Notes under the pieces: generated by a model
What the model saw: only the letters and a program-made list of their open reading frames with translations
Database searches by the model: none
Told to the model about the DNA's origin: nothing
Shown: piece by piece, positions 43,891 to 54,471 of the stretch
Layout: every line of letters begins with the position of its first letter
Numbering within the stretch: the first letter of the stretch is position 1
Origin: Heterohyrax brucei
Lineage: Eukaryota; Chordata; Mammalia; Hyracoidea; Procaviidae
Reading direction: 5' to 3'
Assembly: GCA_028571685.1 (NCBI GenBank)
Contig: CM053162.1
Span: 7,072,001-7,136,000 of the forward strand
Length of the DNA: 64,000 nt
Position numbers and translations under genes: made by a program

Positions 43891-44867
43891 GTCAGCCTGG
43901 GATGAGATCAGCACAGGATGCTACAGTATCTGTGGGTGACTTGATACAGATTCGAGGATGCTTTCTAGGGTTTTACTCTGACTTGGATATTTGCAGAGTA
44001 GGAATTAGTCAAATGATAAAAGAGAGAAGAGATCCAGGCAGAAGGACCCCAGAATGAAGTAGAAGGTGCAGACTACCCATCTAGAGAGCATCTTGAGTTG
44101 GAGTTCTGGCCAAAGGAGCATGGATGGAAACCACTATTCAGTTGCCAGGTGTGTCCCCACATTTGGATGAAAGAAACGGAATCTGAGGATCTGAGAAGTG
44201 AGGAGAATCAGCAAAGAGTGGGAGCATGGGGAGACTATTACATGTAAGACCATAGTACCTGAGTATGAAGTATTTTGAAGTACAGAGAAAGTAGAGGTGA
44301 CCTTAAAAGGCAAAGGAAAGCATCCCTTGTTGGGGCCTGAAGGAAAAGAGAGAGAGATTTGTCCTAGCTGGGCCAGCCCCAGCTGTAGTCCAGGAACAGA
44401 CACTGCGAGCCCCATTAGTGGCCAGCATCTTAACACAAGCATGTCAGGGCACCTTGGATGCCAGGCCTGCAAATCCAACACTTGTTAGAGTAAAATCAGG
44501 CATAGTGGCTTGAACTGTATAAGTACAAGTAGCTGTGGTCTTCCCTGGAGGTACCCAAATCCATGTGGTGCCACAAAGAGTTTGCACAAGGGGCCCACTG
44601 CCAAGAGGGGCTTTCACATTCTCAGTGCACATGCATGAGAGAGAGGGGTACCCTGACCAGCTGGCATGGCTGGGCCTCCGAGGGGCAGCTGGAGGATTTT
44701 TCCACAACGTCAGAAAGGAAGGGGATTTGACGGGGAGGATGAGAGGGCAAAGGCCCAGCGGATGCATTTGGCTGCATACCTATTGCCTGCTTTCCTTCTC
44801 TGCCCCAGCAACCTCTCTGGAGGCAAGACCATGCAGAGGAAGAAGAGCAGAGAAAGGAATATTGACT
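43891..44867. other. Unique sequence, no gene confirmed
   Basis: No repeat recognised. Overlapping frames at 44134-44481 (-), 44444-44767 (-), 44535-44915 (+) and 44666-45145 (+, 159 codons) are common in GC-richer DNA and show no known domain. Confidence 0.4.
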
Positions 44868-45000
44868 GTTCTAAACGCTGGCCCGTGCTGTTACCAGCTT
44901 GCTGTGCGCCCTTAGGCAAGTTCCTCCATCAGTGTGCGCCCCTGATGCCATTTGTAAAGTTAGGGGGCTGGAATGTAATTGCCTCTAGTCACCCTTCCCT
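44868..45000 (+). mobile_element. MIR SINE
   Basis: 'gcgcccttaggcaagttcct', 'gatgccatttgtaaagttag' and 'ggggctggaatgtaattgcc' match a MIR core/3' region. This also argues against a coding role for the frames crossing it. Confidence 0.65.
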
Positions 45001-45800
45001 GTCCCCAAACTATCCAGGGAACCAACCCCAGTCTCTTCTCCAGGACCTGAGAGGGGTTACACAGCAAGCAGCCACACCTGGTCCCTGGCAGGTTCCCTCT
45101 TTCCTGGCAGCCAGCAGCCCCTCGCTGTCTTCCCTCCACTGCTAATCTCATGCATGAGTTAGCGCACGGCAGCTCCATTACCAGCAACAGCCTCTGTGCT
45201 GATGAGAAAAAAATAAATGTAAGCACCTAATCTGACAGCGCCGATTTATAGCTCCCAGCCCCCAAAGACTCCCTCCTTCCCCTTCCCTGTGAGTGCACAG
45301 GCCTTCGTTTTCCAAGTACTTCTGCCATGACAATATTTGTTAACCTGTGTTTTGTGCATGTGTACTGTCAGCCCTCACTGCCGTACCTCCAGGGCCTGTG
45401 AAGGATGACAAGTGCCTTCTCCAAGCAGAAGGTTTGGGCTTCCAGGCCTCCAGCACTGTGATAGATCTTTCCAGCTGATATCTAAGGCCACTGGCTTGCA
45501 GGGACCTTTCTATGTGTTTTTCTGGGCCACCAGAATTCCTGGTAGTCTTCACAGGAAGTCCCAGCCCTGAATGAAGATCTGAGCTGTGCAGCCTACTCCC
45601 ACCAGTCTCATCACAGCCCCCTGTGGGGGAAACTCAGGCCTGGCGGGGGGTTCCACATGGCTGGTAGTGACAGACAGCTATGTTGGAAATAAGAAATGGG
45701 AACTGTGTAGCCTTTGCTAATTTTTTTGTGAAATGATAGCTTTTGTCAAAACTTATGCATCTTACTGGTGCCCTAAGATTACAAAACCTTGCTTCCTTCT
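45001..45800. other. Unique sequence; candidate conserved element at 45130-45255
   Basis: No repeat is seen. 45130-45255 includes the palindrome ctcatgcatgag (45148-45159), 'cagctccattaccagcaaca' and 'cctaatctgacagcgccgat', a dense mix of short transcription-factor-like words. Conservation cannot be tested here. Confidence 0.35.
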
Positions 45801-46007
45801 AAGGAAGCTCTGATTGGTGCAGTAGTTAAATGCTCAGCTGCTGGCTGAAGGGTCTGTGGCTCAACGCTACCAGCCATTGCACAGGAGAAAGATGTAGAAG
45901 CCTGCTTCTGTAAAGATCTATAGCCTAGGAAAACATATGGGACGGTTCTACTCTATCCCATAGGGTTGCTATGAGTCAGAATCAACTTGGCGACAATGGG
46001 TTTTTCG
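45801..46007 (+). mobile_element. AfroSINE-like SINE, type II
   Basis: A-box-like 'tggtgcagtagtta', insert 'ggagaaagatgtagaagcct' and 'gcttctgtaaagatctatag', then 'ctactctatcccatagggtt' and tail 'ctatgagtcagaatcaactt'. One of the better-preserved type II copies. Confidence 0.94.
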
Positions 46008-46575
46008 TTTCTCTCTCTGCATTCAGACTCTACAGTGCACTGGCGGCATGCGGTACCCGAAGTCCCAGGAAAAGCCACATTGCAGGTGTACTACATACTC
46101 TAGACACACTTTCTTCTGCCATCTCTTTTCACCTCAGACTGAAAACTGTGCTGTGAGAGAGACACAAACTGAGAAAGATCAGGTTGTAGCAGAGTTACTG
46201 GTAGGGAAAAAAAAGGCCTTTGGGGAGGACAGCCTAGACACCAGTCTCAGGGGGAAGCAGTGTTGCCGTGACTCAGCTTTCCATCAGCCCTCACAAGGCT
46301 AACTCCTCATTAACAGCTAGCTCTTTCAACTGTAAGATTTGGAGCTCAGCAGGAACTACCTAGTCCTCATTTATAACCATAAATCCCTGAGATGTTTCAA
46401 GAGGTAGTGGCCTGATTCCTCCAGCTAACGGGATGGAGTCTGCATACGGGCAGCTGACAGTCAAGGAGGCTGACCAGCTTTCTAGGTCCTTGCTTAAGGG
46501 CTGTTTAGCTTTAATGCAGGATGGGTGTGAAATCCAGCTGCTCAAGACACAGAAATACAAGAAGAATTATTTTTT
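46008..46575. other. No gene recognised
   Basis: Unique-looking sequence. No repeat or exon recognised. Confidence 0.35.
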
Positions 46576-46766
46576 AAAAAAAATAGACTGGCAACTCATT
46601 TCTAACTCACGGTGACCCTGTATGTGTCAGACAAGAACTGTGCTTCAGTGGCTGACCTTTCTGAAGTAGATTGCTAGGCCTTTCTTTTAAGTATCTTCTG
46701 AGCGGATCTGAGCACTAACTTTTCAGTTAACAGCTAATAGCCATTTGTAACTTCTAGGGACTCCCA
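46576..46766 (-). mobile_element. AfroSINE-like SINE, type III
   Basis: 'ctggcaactcatttctaact' is a diverged tail complement. 'gctgacctttctgaagtaga' complements the core. 'cttttcagttaacagctaat' and 'tagggactccc' complement the head. Confidence 0.85.
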
Positions 46767-47747
46767 CAAGGAGAAGAAATGGATCAAAATTGAACAAGGA
46801 CAAGCCTGCAGAGGGCCTGATGGGAGTTCTCCACATCTGTGTTGCCCAAGTGCAGTTTCCTCTGCCCTGAACCCCCAAACTGAGATCCCAAATCTCAGAA
46901 TAAAGCGTATGTGTTTTTTTTCTTTCCTTAGCTTTCCCTTTGCCTGACTCATCCAATTGCAAATCCAGCATTAGCCATCATCTCATTTTTGTGGCAGCAA
47001 GAATCAAAGAATAGATGGGGAAGCTTAATAATAACTGTGGTGTCAAGGCGCGAGACGCGATCAGGACACAGTGTAGAAGCAAATACAAACAGACCATATT
47101 GATTCTTCTGAAAGATTGCTCAGTTCCTCCTCCCCCGCTCTCCTAGAGCTACCTGTGACAGAGCTCAGGAAAGAGATGAATCAGCTGTAATGTGGGAATT
47201 AGGAATTAATTCTCCAGCCCCAGCCTGCACCACCACAGAGAGCACTGTAATTGAAATGAGAGCATGAGAACGGGGATTTTGGAGTCTCGGAAGAGACACC
47301 CAAAATCCACCGGGGTCCAAGTGAGAAGCAAAGGAAAGGACATTTCTGTATTTCAACGTAAGCTTTTGGGTACTAGAAGGTTAAATGATAAGCTGAATCA
47401 TTTGTCTAGGAAAACACGAAAGAAAAGCTAACTGCTCCCTAGCCTTTTCACGCAGGGGAATAAGAAGCACATCAGGGGTTGCCCATTTAGCCTTCTTAGC
47501 CGTCCCAATGCCAAGATGCCATATCTCCAGATACAATTACTATCTGAACGAGAATATAGCTCCACCGACAAACTCAAACAACTCAGTCATCGATGCCAAT
47601 GGAAGGGCCTTGGCATGGAGCATATAGAGTATCGGAAGGTGTAAAGTAAAAACTATTTTGAGCTTTGATATACATTATACATTTGTATACATATTTCATT
47701 ATATTTTCCCTTCTTGACATTACTTTTATTTAGGCTGACAGTTAAAT
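46767..47747. other. Unique sequence; candidate regulatory stretch at 47150-47270
   Basis: No repeat is recognised. 47195-47260 holds a near-palindrome around gaattaattc and two TAATT cores ('actgtaattgaaatgagag'). A small CpG cluster lies at 47048-47063. No exon recognised. Confidence 0.35.
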
Positions 47748-47967
47748 AGAGACCCTAGGTGGTACAAACAATTAACACGCTTTCTGCTAAGCAAAAACTT
47801 GACTGTTTCAGTCCATCCACAGGTGCTTTGTAAGAAAGGCCTGGTGATCTATTTCTGAAAAAGTAGCTATTGAAAACTCTATGAAGCAAATACAGTTCTA
47901 CTCTGACACACCTGGGGTCATCATGGGTCAGAATCACCTCAAGGGCAATCTCTTTGATTTGTTTTTA
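47748..47967 (+). mobile_element. AfroSINE-like SINE, type III
   Basis: Head 'gaccctaggtggtacaaaca' and B-box-like 'gtttcagtccatcc', core 'ctggtgatctatttctgaaa' with 'gctattgaaaactctatgaa', tail 'catgggtcagaatcacctca'. It is the clearest plus-strand type III copy. Confidence 0.92.
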
Positions 47968-48117
47968 ACAGATAAATGCCTTTTCGCCCTGTCAGCCTCG
48001 CCTTCTAAGCCCTGTTTAAGTGTGGTTCCTTGTCTCTTTCAGCTGTAGTTTCAGTAAAGGTTTGGGGTGAGGCCAACCTGGTCCGGGGACTCATCTCTGA
48101 CTCTTCAGAGGTGAGTT

Positions 48118-48297
48118 CGTGTGATTTGTCCGTGTGATTCTGGACAATTTTGCCTAACCTCTCTGATTCTATGGCTTTGTCAATAAAATACTACCGACTT
48201 CAGAGGTGTTTTCTGAAGGATAACTAAGAAAATGAATATGAAGTTTAGAGGAGAGCGTTTGGACATAGTAGGTGCTTAATAAGTGTAAGTACACGTA
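48118..48297 (+). mobile_element. MIR SINE
   Basis: 'gattctggacaattttgcct', 'gctttgtcaataaaatacta' and 'ggacatagtaggtgcttaat' follow MIR/L2 3' order. Confidence 0.7.
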
Positions 48298-48427
48298 ACC
48301 TTCAGAAGCTGGATTCCCTTCACACCTAGGCCTGATATGACATTTCATTTAAAGAGAGCAGAGTTTCAGCAAAAAAGAATGGGGGCATATCTAAAGGGGA
48401 AGCTGTGATCAATACCGTCTAGTATGT

Positions 48428-48914
48428 AGTGAAATGTTAGAAATCCTCATCAGTGTGATCTTCTCTCAAAAGTGCCACACTTGTGGTCGTATCTTCCCTC
48501 ACTATTGCTGAATTTCATGCCACCACCTCCTAACAAAGCTCAAGGTCCTGCCAAGTACACTACACATACCATGTACACCAGGTATACCACATATACCATG
48601 GTATGTATAGCTACCACTTGTTAAACCTTTATTATGTGACTGACACACGCTGGGTTCTTTGAGCACGTTAGCTGTATAACAAGACAATGGTGGATATGAT
48701 TTACATATATTGCTTCTGCGTGTCAGTAGTGGGAACCCCACACCCTTGTCACAGATGGCTATGTATAGGGAAAAGTGTCAGCTGGCAGGACTTTGAGTTT
48801 TGTTAGGAGGTGGTAGCATGAAATTCAGCAGTAGAGAAGGAAGGCATGTACCACAAGTGTGACACTTCTGAGAGAAAGTCATAGCTGATGAGGACTTTTA
48901 AAAAGATTTCACTA
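48428..48914. repeat. Long inverted repeat (two arms of about 130 bp, 229-bp loop)
   Basis: The left arm 48428-48553 and the reverse complement of 48783-48914 share long exact runs ('gctgaatttcatgc', 'accacctcctaacaaa', 'cacacttgtggt') and I estimate about 80-85% identity. The arms do not match any repeat I can name. The loop has a weak MIR-like piece (48612-48672). It could be a decayed DNA transposon with long inverted ends, or an inverted duplication. Confidence 0.85.
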
Positions 48915-48921
48915 TGTGACT

Positions 48922-48938
48922 CGACAGCACTTGGCTGG
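48922..48938 (+). mobile_element. 17-bp SINE tail insertion with 12-bp target duplication
   Basis: cgacagcacttggctgg corresponds to the last bases of a SINE tail. It lies between two exact copies of cactatgtgact (48910-48921, 48939-48950). Confidence 0.6.
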
Positions 48939-48951
48939 CACTATGTGACTA

Positions 48952-49104
48952 TGGAAACCCTGGTAGCATAGAGGTTAAGTGCTATGCCTTTAAGGTTAGC
49001 ACTCTGAATCTGCCAAGTGTTCCTTGGAAGCTATGAAGCAGTTCTGCTCTGTCCTATAGGATCAATATGAGTTGGACTTAACACAACAGCACTGGGTTTC
49101 TTTT
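48952..49104 (+). mobile_element. AfroSINE-like SINE, type I
   Basis: Head 'ggaaaccctggtagcataga' with 'ggttaagtgctatgcc', B-box-like 'cactctgaatctgcc', tail 'tatgagttggacttaacaca' and a T-rich end. Confidence 0.93.
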
Positions 49105-49131
49105 TTTTTTTTTTCTGGTGTATACATAACA

Positions 49132-49285
49132 TGGAAACCCTGGTGGTTAAGTACTGTGTCTGCTAACCAAGAAGGTCAGCCAGGTGATCCTTGGAAACTA
49201 AGGAACAGCGCTACTCTGTCCTACAGTGTCACTGTCTGTCAGAATCGACTCAGTGTCAGTGGGTTTGGTTTCGGTTTGGTATACA
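49132..49285 (+). mobile_element. AfroSINE-like SINE, type I
   Basis: Head 'ggaaaccctggtggttaagt' with part of the A box deleted. 'gctactctgtcctacagtgt' and tail 'tcagaatcgactcagtgtca' then 'gggtttggtttcggtttgg'. Confidence 0.93.
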
Positions 49286-49457
49286 TGCCAATGTTAAAAA
49301 TCTGGGACATGTGTGAGTGGTAAATCTTAGAGCTTTCCTTTCCTCCGTTTCTTACTGCGCTGACTGATACTTAGGCAGAAACTGCTTTAGGAGTAAGCAG
49401 AGTTTTTTCATAAAAAGCTGCTTGGCTTTCGAGTTGTTAGAGCTTTCTAAATCTACA

Positions 49458-49625
49458 GGAAACCTTGCTGGCATAGTGGTCAAATGCCATGGCTGCGAAT
49501 CAAAATGTTGGCAGTTTTAATCCGCCAGGTGTTCCTTGGAAACTCTATGGGGCAGTTTTGCTCGGTCCTATAGAGTCACCATGAGTTGGAATTGACTCAA
49601 TGGCAATGGATTTGTGTGTCTGTGT
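49458..49625 (+). mobile_element. AfroSINE-like SINE, type I
   Basis: A-box-like 'tggcatagtggtca', B-box-like 'cagttttaatccgcc', 'ctctatggggcagttttgct' and tail 'catgagttggaattgactca'. A T/C-rich run (49630-49662) follows. Confidence 0.93.
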
Positions 49626-49629
49626 ATGT

Positions 49630-50011
49630 GTTTGTTTTCTTTCTTTCTTTTTTTTTTTTTTTGGTAAATCCACAAACCGAGCAGCTATGCCTCCTCCTAA
49701 CCCCACCGTGATGGCCTAGGATGCATTACTAGACTTAGTATCAATCCTTGCAGGTACTAGGGATCTGTGATAACTCTACTACACTTCATGTGTCCAGATG
49801 ATCAATGTCACTTCCTGAGAGCTCTACTACAAATAAATCAATTGTCTAAAATCAGAACACTATTTTCTATACCCCACTGCTGACACAGTGCAGTGGATGA
49901 GATCCAGTGATTTTCAAAATCAGTCACACTTAAGTCTGAATGTGCAACCTGCCTTTGAACACAATTGGAGTGTGAGCTAAGAAATCCCCTAGCTAATTTT
50001 CAGCTTCTTTT
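49630..50011. other. T-rich tract then unassigned sequence
   Basis: 49637-49662 is a (TTTC)n/T run. The rest shows no repeat or exon that I recognise. Confidence 0.4.
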
Positions 50012-50210
50012 TGTTGTTAGGCACTATCAAAATTCAGTTGTACTCATAGCAGCCCTGTGACCTTTCTGTTGAGTTGATCCAAAATCAGTGTCCCTATTGA
50101 CAGAATAGAACTGCTCCATAGAGTTTCCAAGGAGCATCAGGAGGATTTGAACTGCCAACCTTTTGGTTAGCAGCTGTGGCACTTAACCACTAAGCCACCC
50201 AAAGTTCCAG
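50012..50210 (-). mobile_element. AfroSINE-like SINE preceded by an RTE/SINE tail scrap
   Basis: 50012-50066 ('ttgttgttaggcactatcaa') is a tail complement of RTE type. 50075-50210 has a second tail complement, then 'gtttccaaggagcatcagga', 'ccttttggttagcagctgtg' and 'cttaaccactaagccaccc' for body and head. Two 3' ends in a row suggest two insertions. Confidence 0.85.
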
Positions 50211-50217
50211 CAACACC

Positions 50218-50327
50218 TATCAGACAGAGTAAAACTGCCATGGGGTTTTAAGGAGTGAATGGTGAATTTGATTGCCAACCTTTTCAGCTGGCAGCTGAGC
50301 TCTCAACCACTACACTACCAGGGCTCC
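50218..50327 (-). mobile_element. AfroSINE-like SINE, tail missing
   Basis: 'cagagtaaaactgccatggg', 'ttttcagctggcagctgagc' and 'ccactacactaccagggctc' complement the body and head. It is adjacent to the preceding copy in the same orientation. Confidence 0.88.
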
Positions 50328-51004
50328 ATGTCCCTGCAACAACTGGATCCTATTTAAATTATGACACGTTTCCTGGGAACATTCTAACAATAAAGAGGAA
50401 GGCCCTACAGTGTTCTGAGCAGCACTTGGAAGGCATCTAGAGCTTACTAACTGTATTGATCACAAGTAAATCTTATATTGTCATCAACAGCCATGTGCAC
50501 ATGTACTTAGGGCTGACTTGAACCTATGCCCTGAATCAGAAAAGCGTTTATGATTCAGGGAAGTTCTGATGTAAGCCTCCAGATTCAAGTGCAATGAAGG
50601 AAGCTGTAAGCACTCACTTCAATGAGTCTATTCCCACTGCAAGTAAGAAGCTGGGGTAAAAGGCAATAGGTCCAGTCCAGGGCTCTGGATTTCACAGGTG
50701 AAAGAGAGGACTGCGGGTAAAGGCCAAAGTTGGAGATAAAAAGGGTTTACTTTTATTTAGAAAAAGGTGCTAAATAGTCCTGTTCCTATTTCAGCTGAGG
50801 ACTAAAGAGAAGAAAAAGAGCAGAACTGAAATTCAGCATTGAGTATGCTTACGTGCCAGGTCTAAAAGGCGGAAAAAGACACAGTGCAAAGATTGCTTCC
50901 TAGCAGAAGTTCCAGAAGCTGGAGAACTGGGGAAGCTATTGTAAGGGATGATCTGCCAGAATTTTTTGAAAGCTGTATCTCAAGAGATAGGCCAATCTAG
51001 AGCA
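50328..51004. other. No gene recognised
   Basis: Unique-looking sequence. No repeat or exon recognised. Confidence 0.35.
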
Positions 51005-51218
51005 GGAGTCAACAAAGCTTTTCTATAAATCACCACAAAGTAAACATTTAGGCATTATGGGCGATACCGTCTTCGTTACAACAACTCAATTTTATCATAG
51101 TAGGATGAAAATTGCTAAAGATGATACATCAATAACTGAGTATGACTGTTCTTGAACAGAATTTTATTTGTCAAAAGAGCTAGTGAGCTGAATTTGACCA
51201 GTAGGCCTTTTTTAATGA
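51005..51218 (+). mobile_element. hAT/Charlie-type non-autonomous DNA transposon (MITE)
   Basis: 'caggagtcaacaaagctttt', 'ctataaatcaccacaaagta', 'aacatttaggcattatgggc', 'cgttacaacaactcaatttt' and 'aacagaattttatttgtcaa' parallel a common mammalian MITE whose first bases read 'gtcagcaaactttttctgt'. I cannot give its exact name. Confidence 0.65.
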
Positions 51219-51223
51219 TGCCT

Positions 51224-51635
51224 TGTTAAAGATTGTATTGTGTCCCCCCAAGATACGTGTTGTAAATCCTAAACCCATGAAACTGTGGATGGAATCACAT
51301 TTGGGAATAAAACTTTCTTTGTCATATTAATGAGACCGTACTAGTGTAGAGTGTGGCTTAAGCCAAACACCTCTGAAGTATAAAAAGAGTAGATTAGGTA
51401 CAGGAAGGGAAGCTCAAATGGAAAAGAAGTGGCATGTCACATTAAGACCACAGAGGAACCAATCTTTCAGAAAACGAAAAGGCACAAGAACTTTCCTTCA
51501 GAGTTAGCAGAGACAGAAAGCCTTCTCCTAGAGTTGGTGTCCTAAATTATGACTTCTAACTTCCTAAACTGTAAGAAAATAATTTTGTATATATTAAAGC
51601 CACCCACTTTTAGTATTTCTGTCTGGTAATACTTG
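51224..51635 (+). mobile_element. Solo LTR, MaLR type
   Basis: It begins TGTTAAAGATTGTATTGTG and a C-run. 'ttgtaaatcctaaacccatg', 'cctctgaagtataaaaagag', 'tgtcctaaattatgacttct' and 'ttaaagccacccacttttag' follow in LTR order. Its right end abuts the RTE leader directly. Confidence 0.82.
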
Positions 51636-52258
51636 TCTATCACTTTGTTATACTCTAGGAGCTTGCATTCTGCTGTGGTGCTAGAAGCTATGCCACCAGT
51701 ATTAAGATACCAGCAGGGTCATCCATGACAGACAGGTTTCAGCTGAGCTGCCAGACTAAGACAGACTAGGAAGAAGGACCTGGCAGTTTGCTTCTGAAGA
51801 GAACTTGCCAGTAACAACCTTATGACTCGCAGCAGAACATTGTTAGATATAGCATCCAAAGACCAGCCCCACAGGTTGGAAGGCAAAAAAAAAAGACAAC
51901 AGGGGAAGAGCTGCCTCCTCAAAGTAGAATAGAACTCAATGATGTAGATGGAGTCTAGTTTCTGAGACCTTCATTTGCTGATGTGACTTAACTTGAAATG
52001 AGAAGAAACAGCTGCAAACATTCATTAATAATCAGAACATGGAGTGTATGAAGTATGAACATATGAAAATTAGGAATCATCAAAACCTGAAATGGAATGC
52101 ACAAACATAGATATCCTAGGCATCAGTGAGTTGAAACGGATCAGAACTGGTGATATGAATCAGACAAGCAGAAGGCCTACTATGCTGCAATTGAAAATCT
52201 GAAGAGGGATGGTGTTGCGTTCACCGTCAAAAAGAACATATCCAGATCTGTCCTGACA

Positions 52259-52675
52259 GTGCTGACAGTGATAATATCTATACGCCTACCAGGAAGCTCA
52301 GTTAATATGACTGTTATTCAAATTTGTACAACGGTTAGTGATGAAGACATTGAAGATTTTTACCAGCTTCTGCAGTCTGAAATTGATCAAATGTGCAGTC
52401 AGGATGCATTGATAATTAATGGTGATTGGAATGCAAAAATTGGAAAAAGAGAAAATTGCATAGTTGAAAACCATGGCCTTGGTAAAAGAAATGATGCCAG
52501 AGATTTCAAGACAGAGTTTTGCAAGACCAATGACTTCTTCATTGCAAACACCTTCATTCACCAACAGAAACTGCTGGACTACGCAGGAATCAAATCAACA
52601 ACACTTGTGGAAAAAGAAAATGGAAAAGCTCAACAGCATCAGTCAAAACAAGGCCAGCTGTTGATTGTGGCATAG
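52259..52675 (+). pseudogene. RTE endonuclease domain fragment
   Basis: A 138-codon frame contains IEDFYQLLQSEIDQMCSQDA and then IINGDWNAKIGK. The GDWNA block is the conserved APE-type endonuclease motif, and FCKTNDFFIANTFI follows, as in BovB-type ORFs. The N-terminal endonuclease part lies upstream in other frames (52020-52250). Confidence 0.88.
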
Positions 52676-53479
52676 CTATCAGTTGCTCATTTGCAAGTTC
52701 ATACTGAAACTAGAGAAACTTAGAACAAGTCAGCAAGAGCCACAGTATGACCTTGAGCATATCCCACCTGAGTTTAGAGACTATTCTAAAAGTAGATTGG
52801 ACTAGTTGAACACCAGTGACTGAAGACCAGAAGAGTTGTGGAATTATACCAATGACATCATGCATGAAAGAGGCAAAAGGTCATTAAAAAGGCAGGAAAG
52901 AAAGAAAAGACCAAATTGGATATCAGAAGATACTCTGAAACTTGTTCTTGAATGTCAAACAGACAAAGCAAACGAAGACATATTGAAGAAAAAGAATTGA
53001 ACAGAGGATTTCAAAGAGCAACTTGAGAACACAATGTACTATAATGACATATGTAAAGAGCTGAATTTCTCAAGCTGAAAGAACTAAAGAAAAAATTAAA
53101 GCAGCAAGTTGCGATAGTGAAGGATTCTACAGGGAAAATAGTAAATGACAAAGGAAACATCAAAAGAAGATGGAAGGAATACAGAATAATTACACTAAAA
53201 AGAATTACCGATGTTCCACCATTTCAAAAGGTAGAATCTGATCAGGAATTGATGGTACTGAAGAAAGAACCAAAGCTGCTTTGAAGGTATTGGTGAAAAC
53301 TGAGGCTCCAGGAACTGATGGAATATCGATGAGATGTTTAAACAAATAGATGCAGCACTGAAAGCACTCACTCATCCATGCCAAGAAACTTGGAGGACAG
53401 CTACCTGGCCAACTGATGGGAAGAGATGCGTATTTATGGCTATTCACAAGACAAATGATGCAACCAAAAGAAAAAGTTA

Positions 53480-54020
53480 TCAACAATATCACTAATGTCA
53501 ACAATATCACTAATGTCCTATGCAAGTAAAATACTGCTAAAGATAATTCAAAAGCAGCTATTACAGCATTATACTGATAGGAAACTGTCAGAAATTCAAG
53601 TTGGATTCAGAAGAGGATGTGGAACCAGAGATATCAATGTAGATGTCAAATGGATCTTGGCTGAAAGTACAGAACAACAGAAAGAGGTTTACCTATGTTT
53701 TATAGACTATGCAAAGACATTTGACTATATGTATAATAAAATATTATGGATTACATTGTGGAGAATGGAAATTCCAGAACACTTAACTCTGCTTACGAGG
53801 AAACTCTACATGGATCAAGAGGCAGTCATTTGAACAGAATGAAGGGACACTCCATGGCTGAAAGTCAGGAAAGGTTTGTGTCAAGGCTGTATCCCTTCAT
53901 CAAACCTATTCAATACGTATGCTGAGTAAACAGTCTGAGAAGAAGAATCAAGGCCTCGAGACAAGAAGAAGACTCATTAACAAACTGTGTTACGCAGATA
54001 AATCATCCTTGCTCACTGGA
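53480..54020 (+). pseudogene. RTE reverse transcriptase fragment, YADD changed to YADK
   Basis: 53495-53833 reads IQVGFRRGCGTRDINVDVKW and VYLCFIDYAKTFD, RT motifs of RTE/BovB, with the first catalytic Asp present. The second motif at 53991-54002 reads YADK in place of YADD, so a catalytic Asp is lost. Frames shift between the blocks. Confidence 0.9.
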
Positions 54021-54282
54021 AGTGAAGAGGACCCAACACACTGATGAAGATCAAAGACCACAGCTTGCAGTGTAGACTACACCTCAACATTAAGAAAACA
54101 AAAATCCTCACACTGGACCAGTAAGCAATATCATGATAAGTGGAGAAAAGATTGAGATTGTCAAGGATTTCATTTTATTCAGTCCTACAATGGAAACAGT
54201 TGTCAAGAAACCAAAAGACAAATTGCAGTGGGCAGATCTGCTGCAAAGGACTTCTTTAAAGTGTTGAAGGGTAGACATCATC

Positions 54283-54471
54283 TTGAAGACTAAGGTGTGC
54301 CTGACCCAAGCCGTGGTATTTTCAATCACATCATATGCATGTGAAAGCTGGATAATGAACAAGGAAGACAGAAGAAGAATTGACACCTTTGAATGGAGGT
54401 GCTGGAGAAAATTATTAAATATACCATGGACTGTGAAAAGAACAAACAGGTCTGTCTTGAAAGTACAATGA
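54283..54471 (+). pseudogene. RTE C-terminal region fragment
   Basis: It contains SYACESWIMNKEDRRRIDTF then EWRCWRKLLNIPWT, the conserved cysteine/tryptophan-rich end of BovB/RTE ORFs. Confidence 0.88.

Noticed and set aside
44666-45145. 159-codon plus-strand open frame in GC-richer DNA
   Set aside because: It overlaps other frames and crosses a MIR (44868-45000), so its length reflects composition and not coding constraint.
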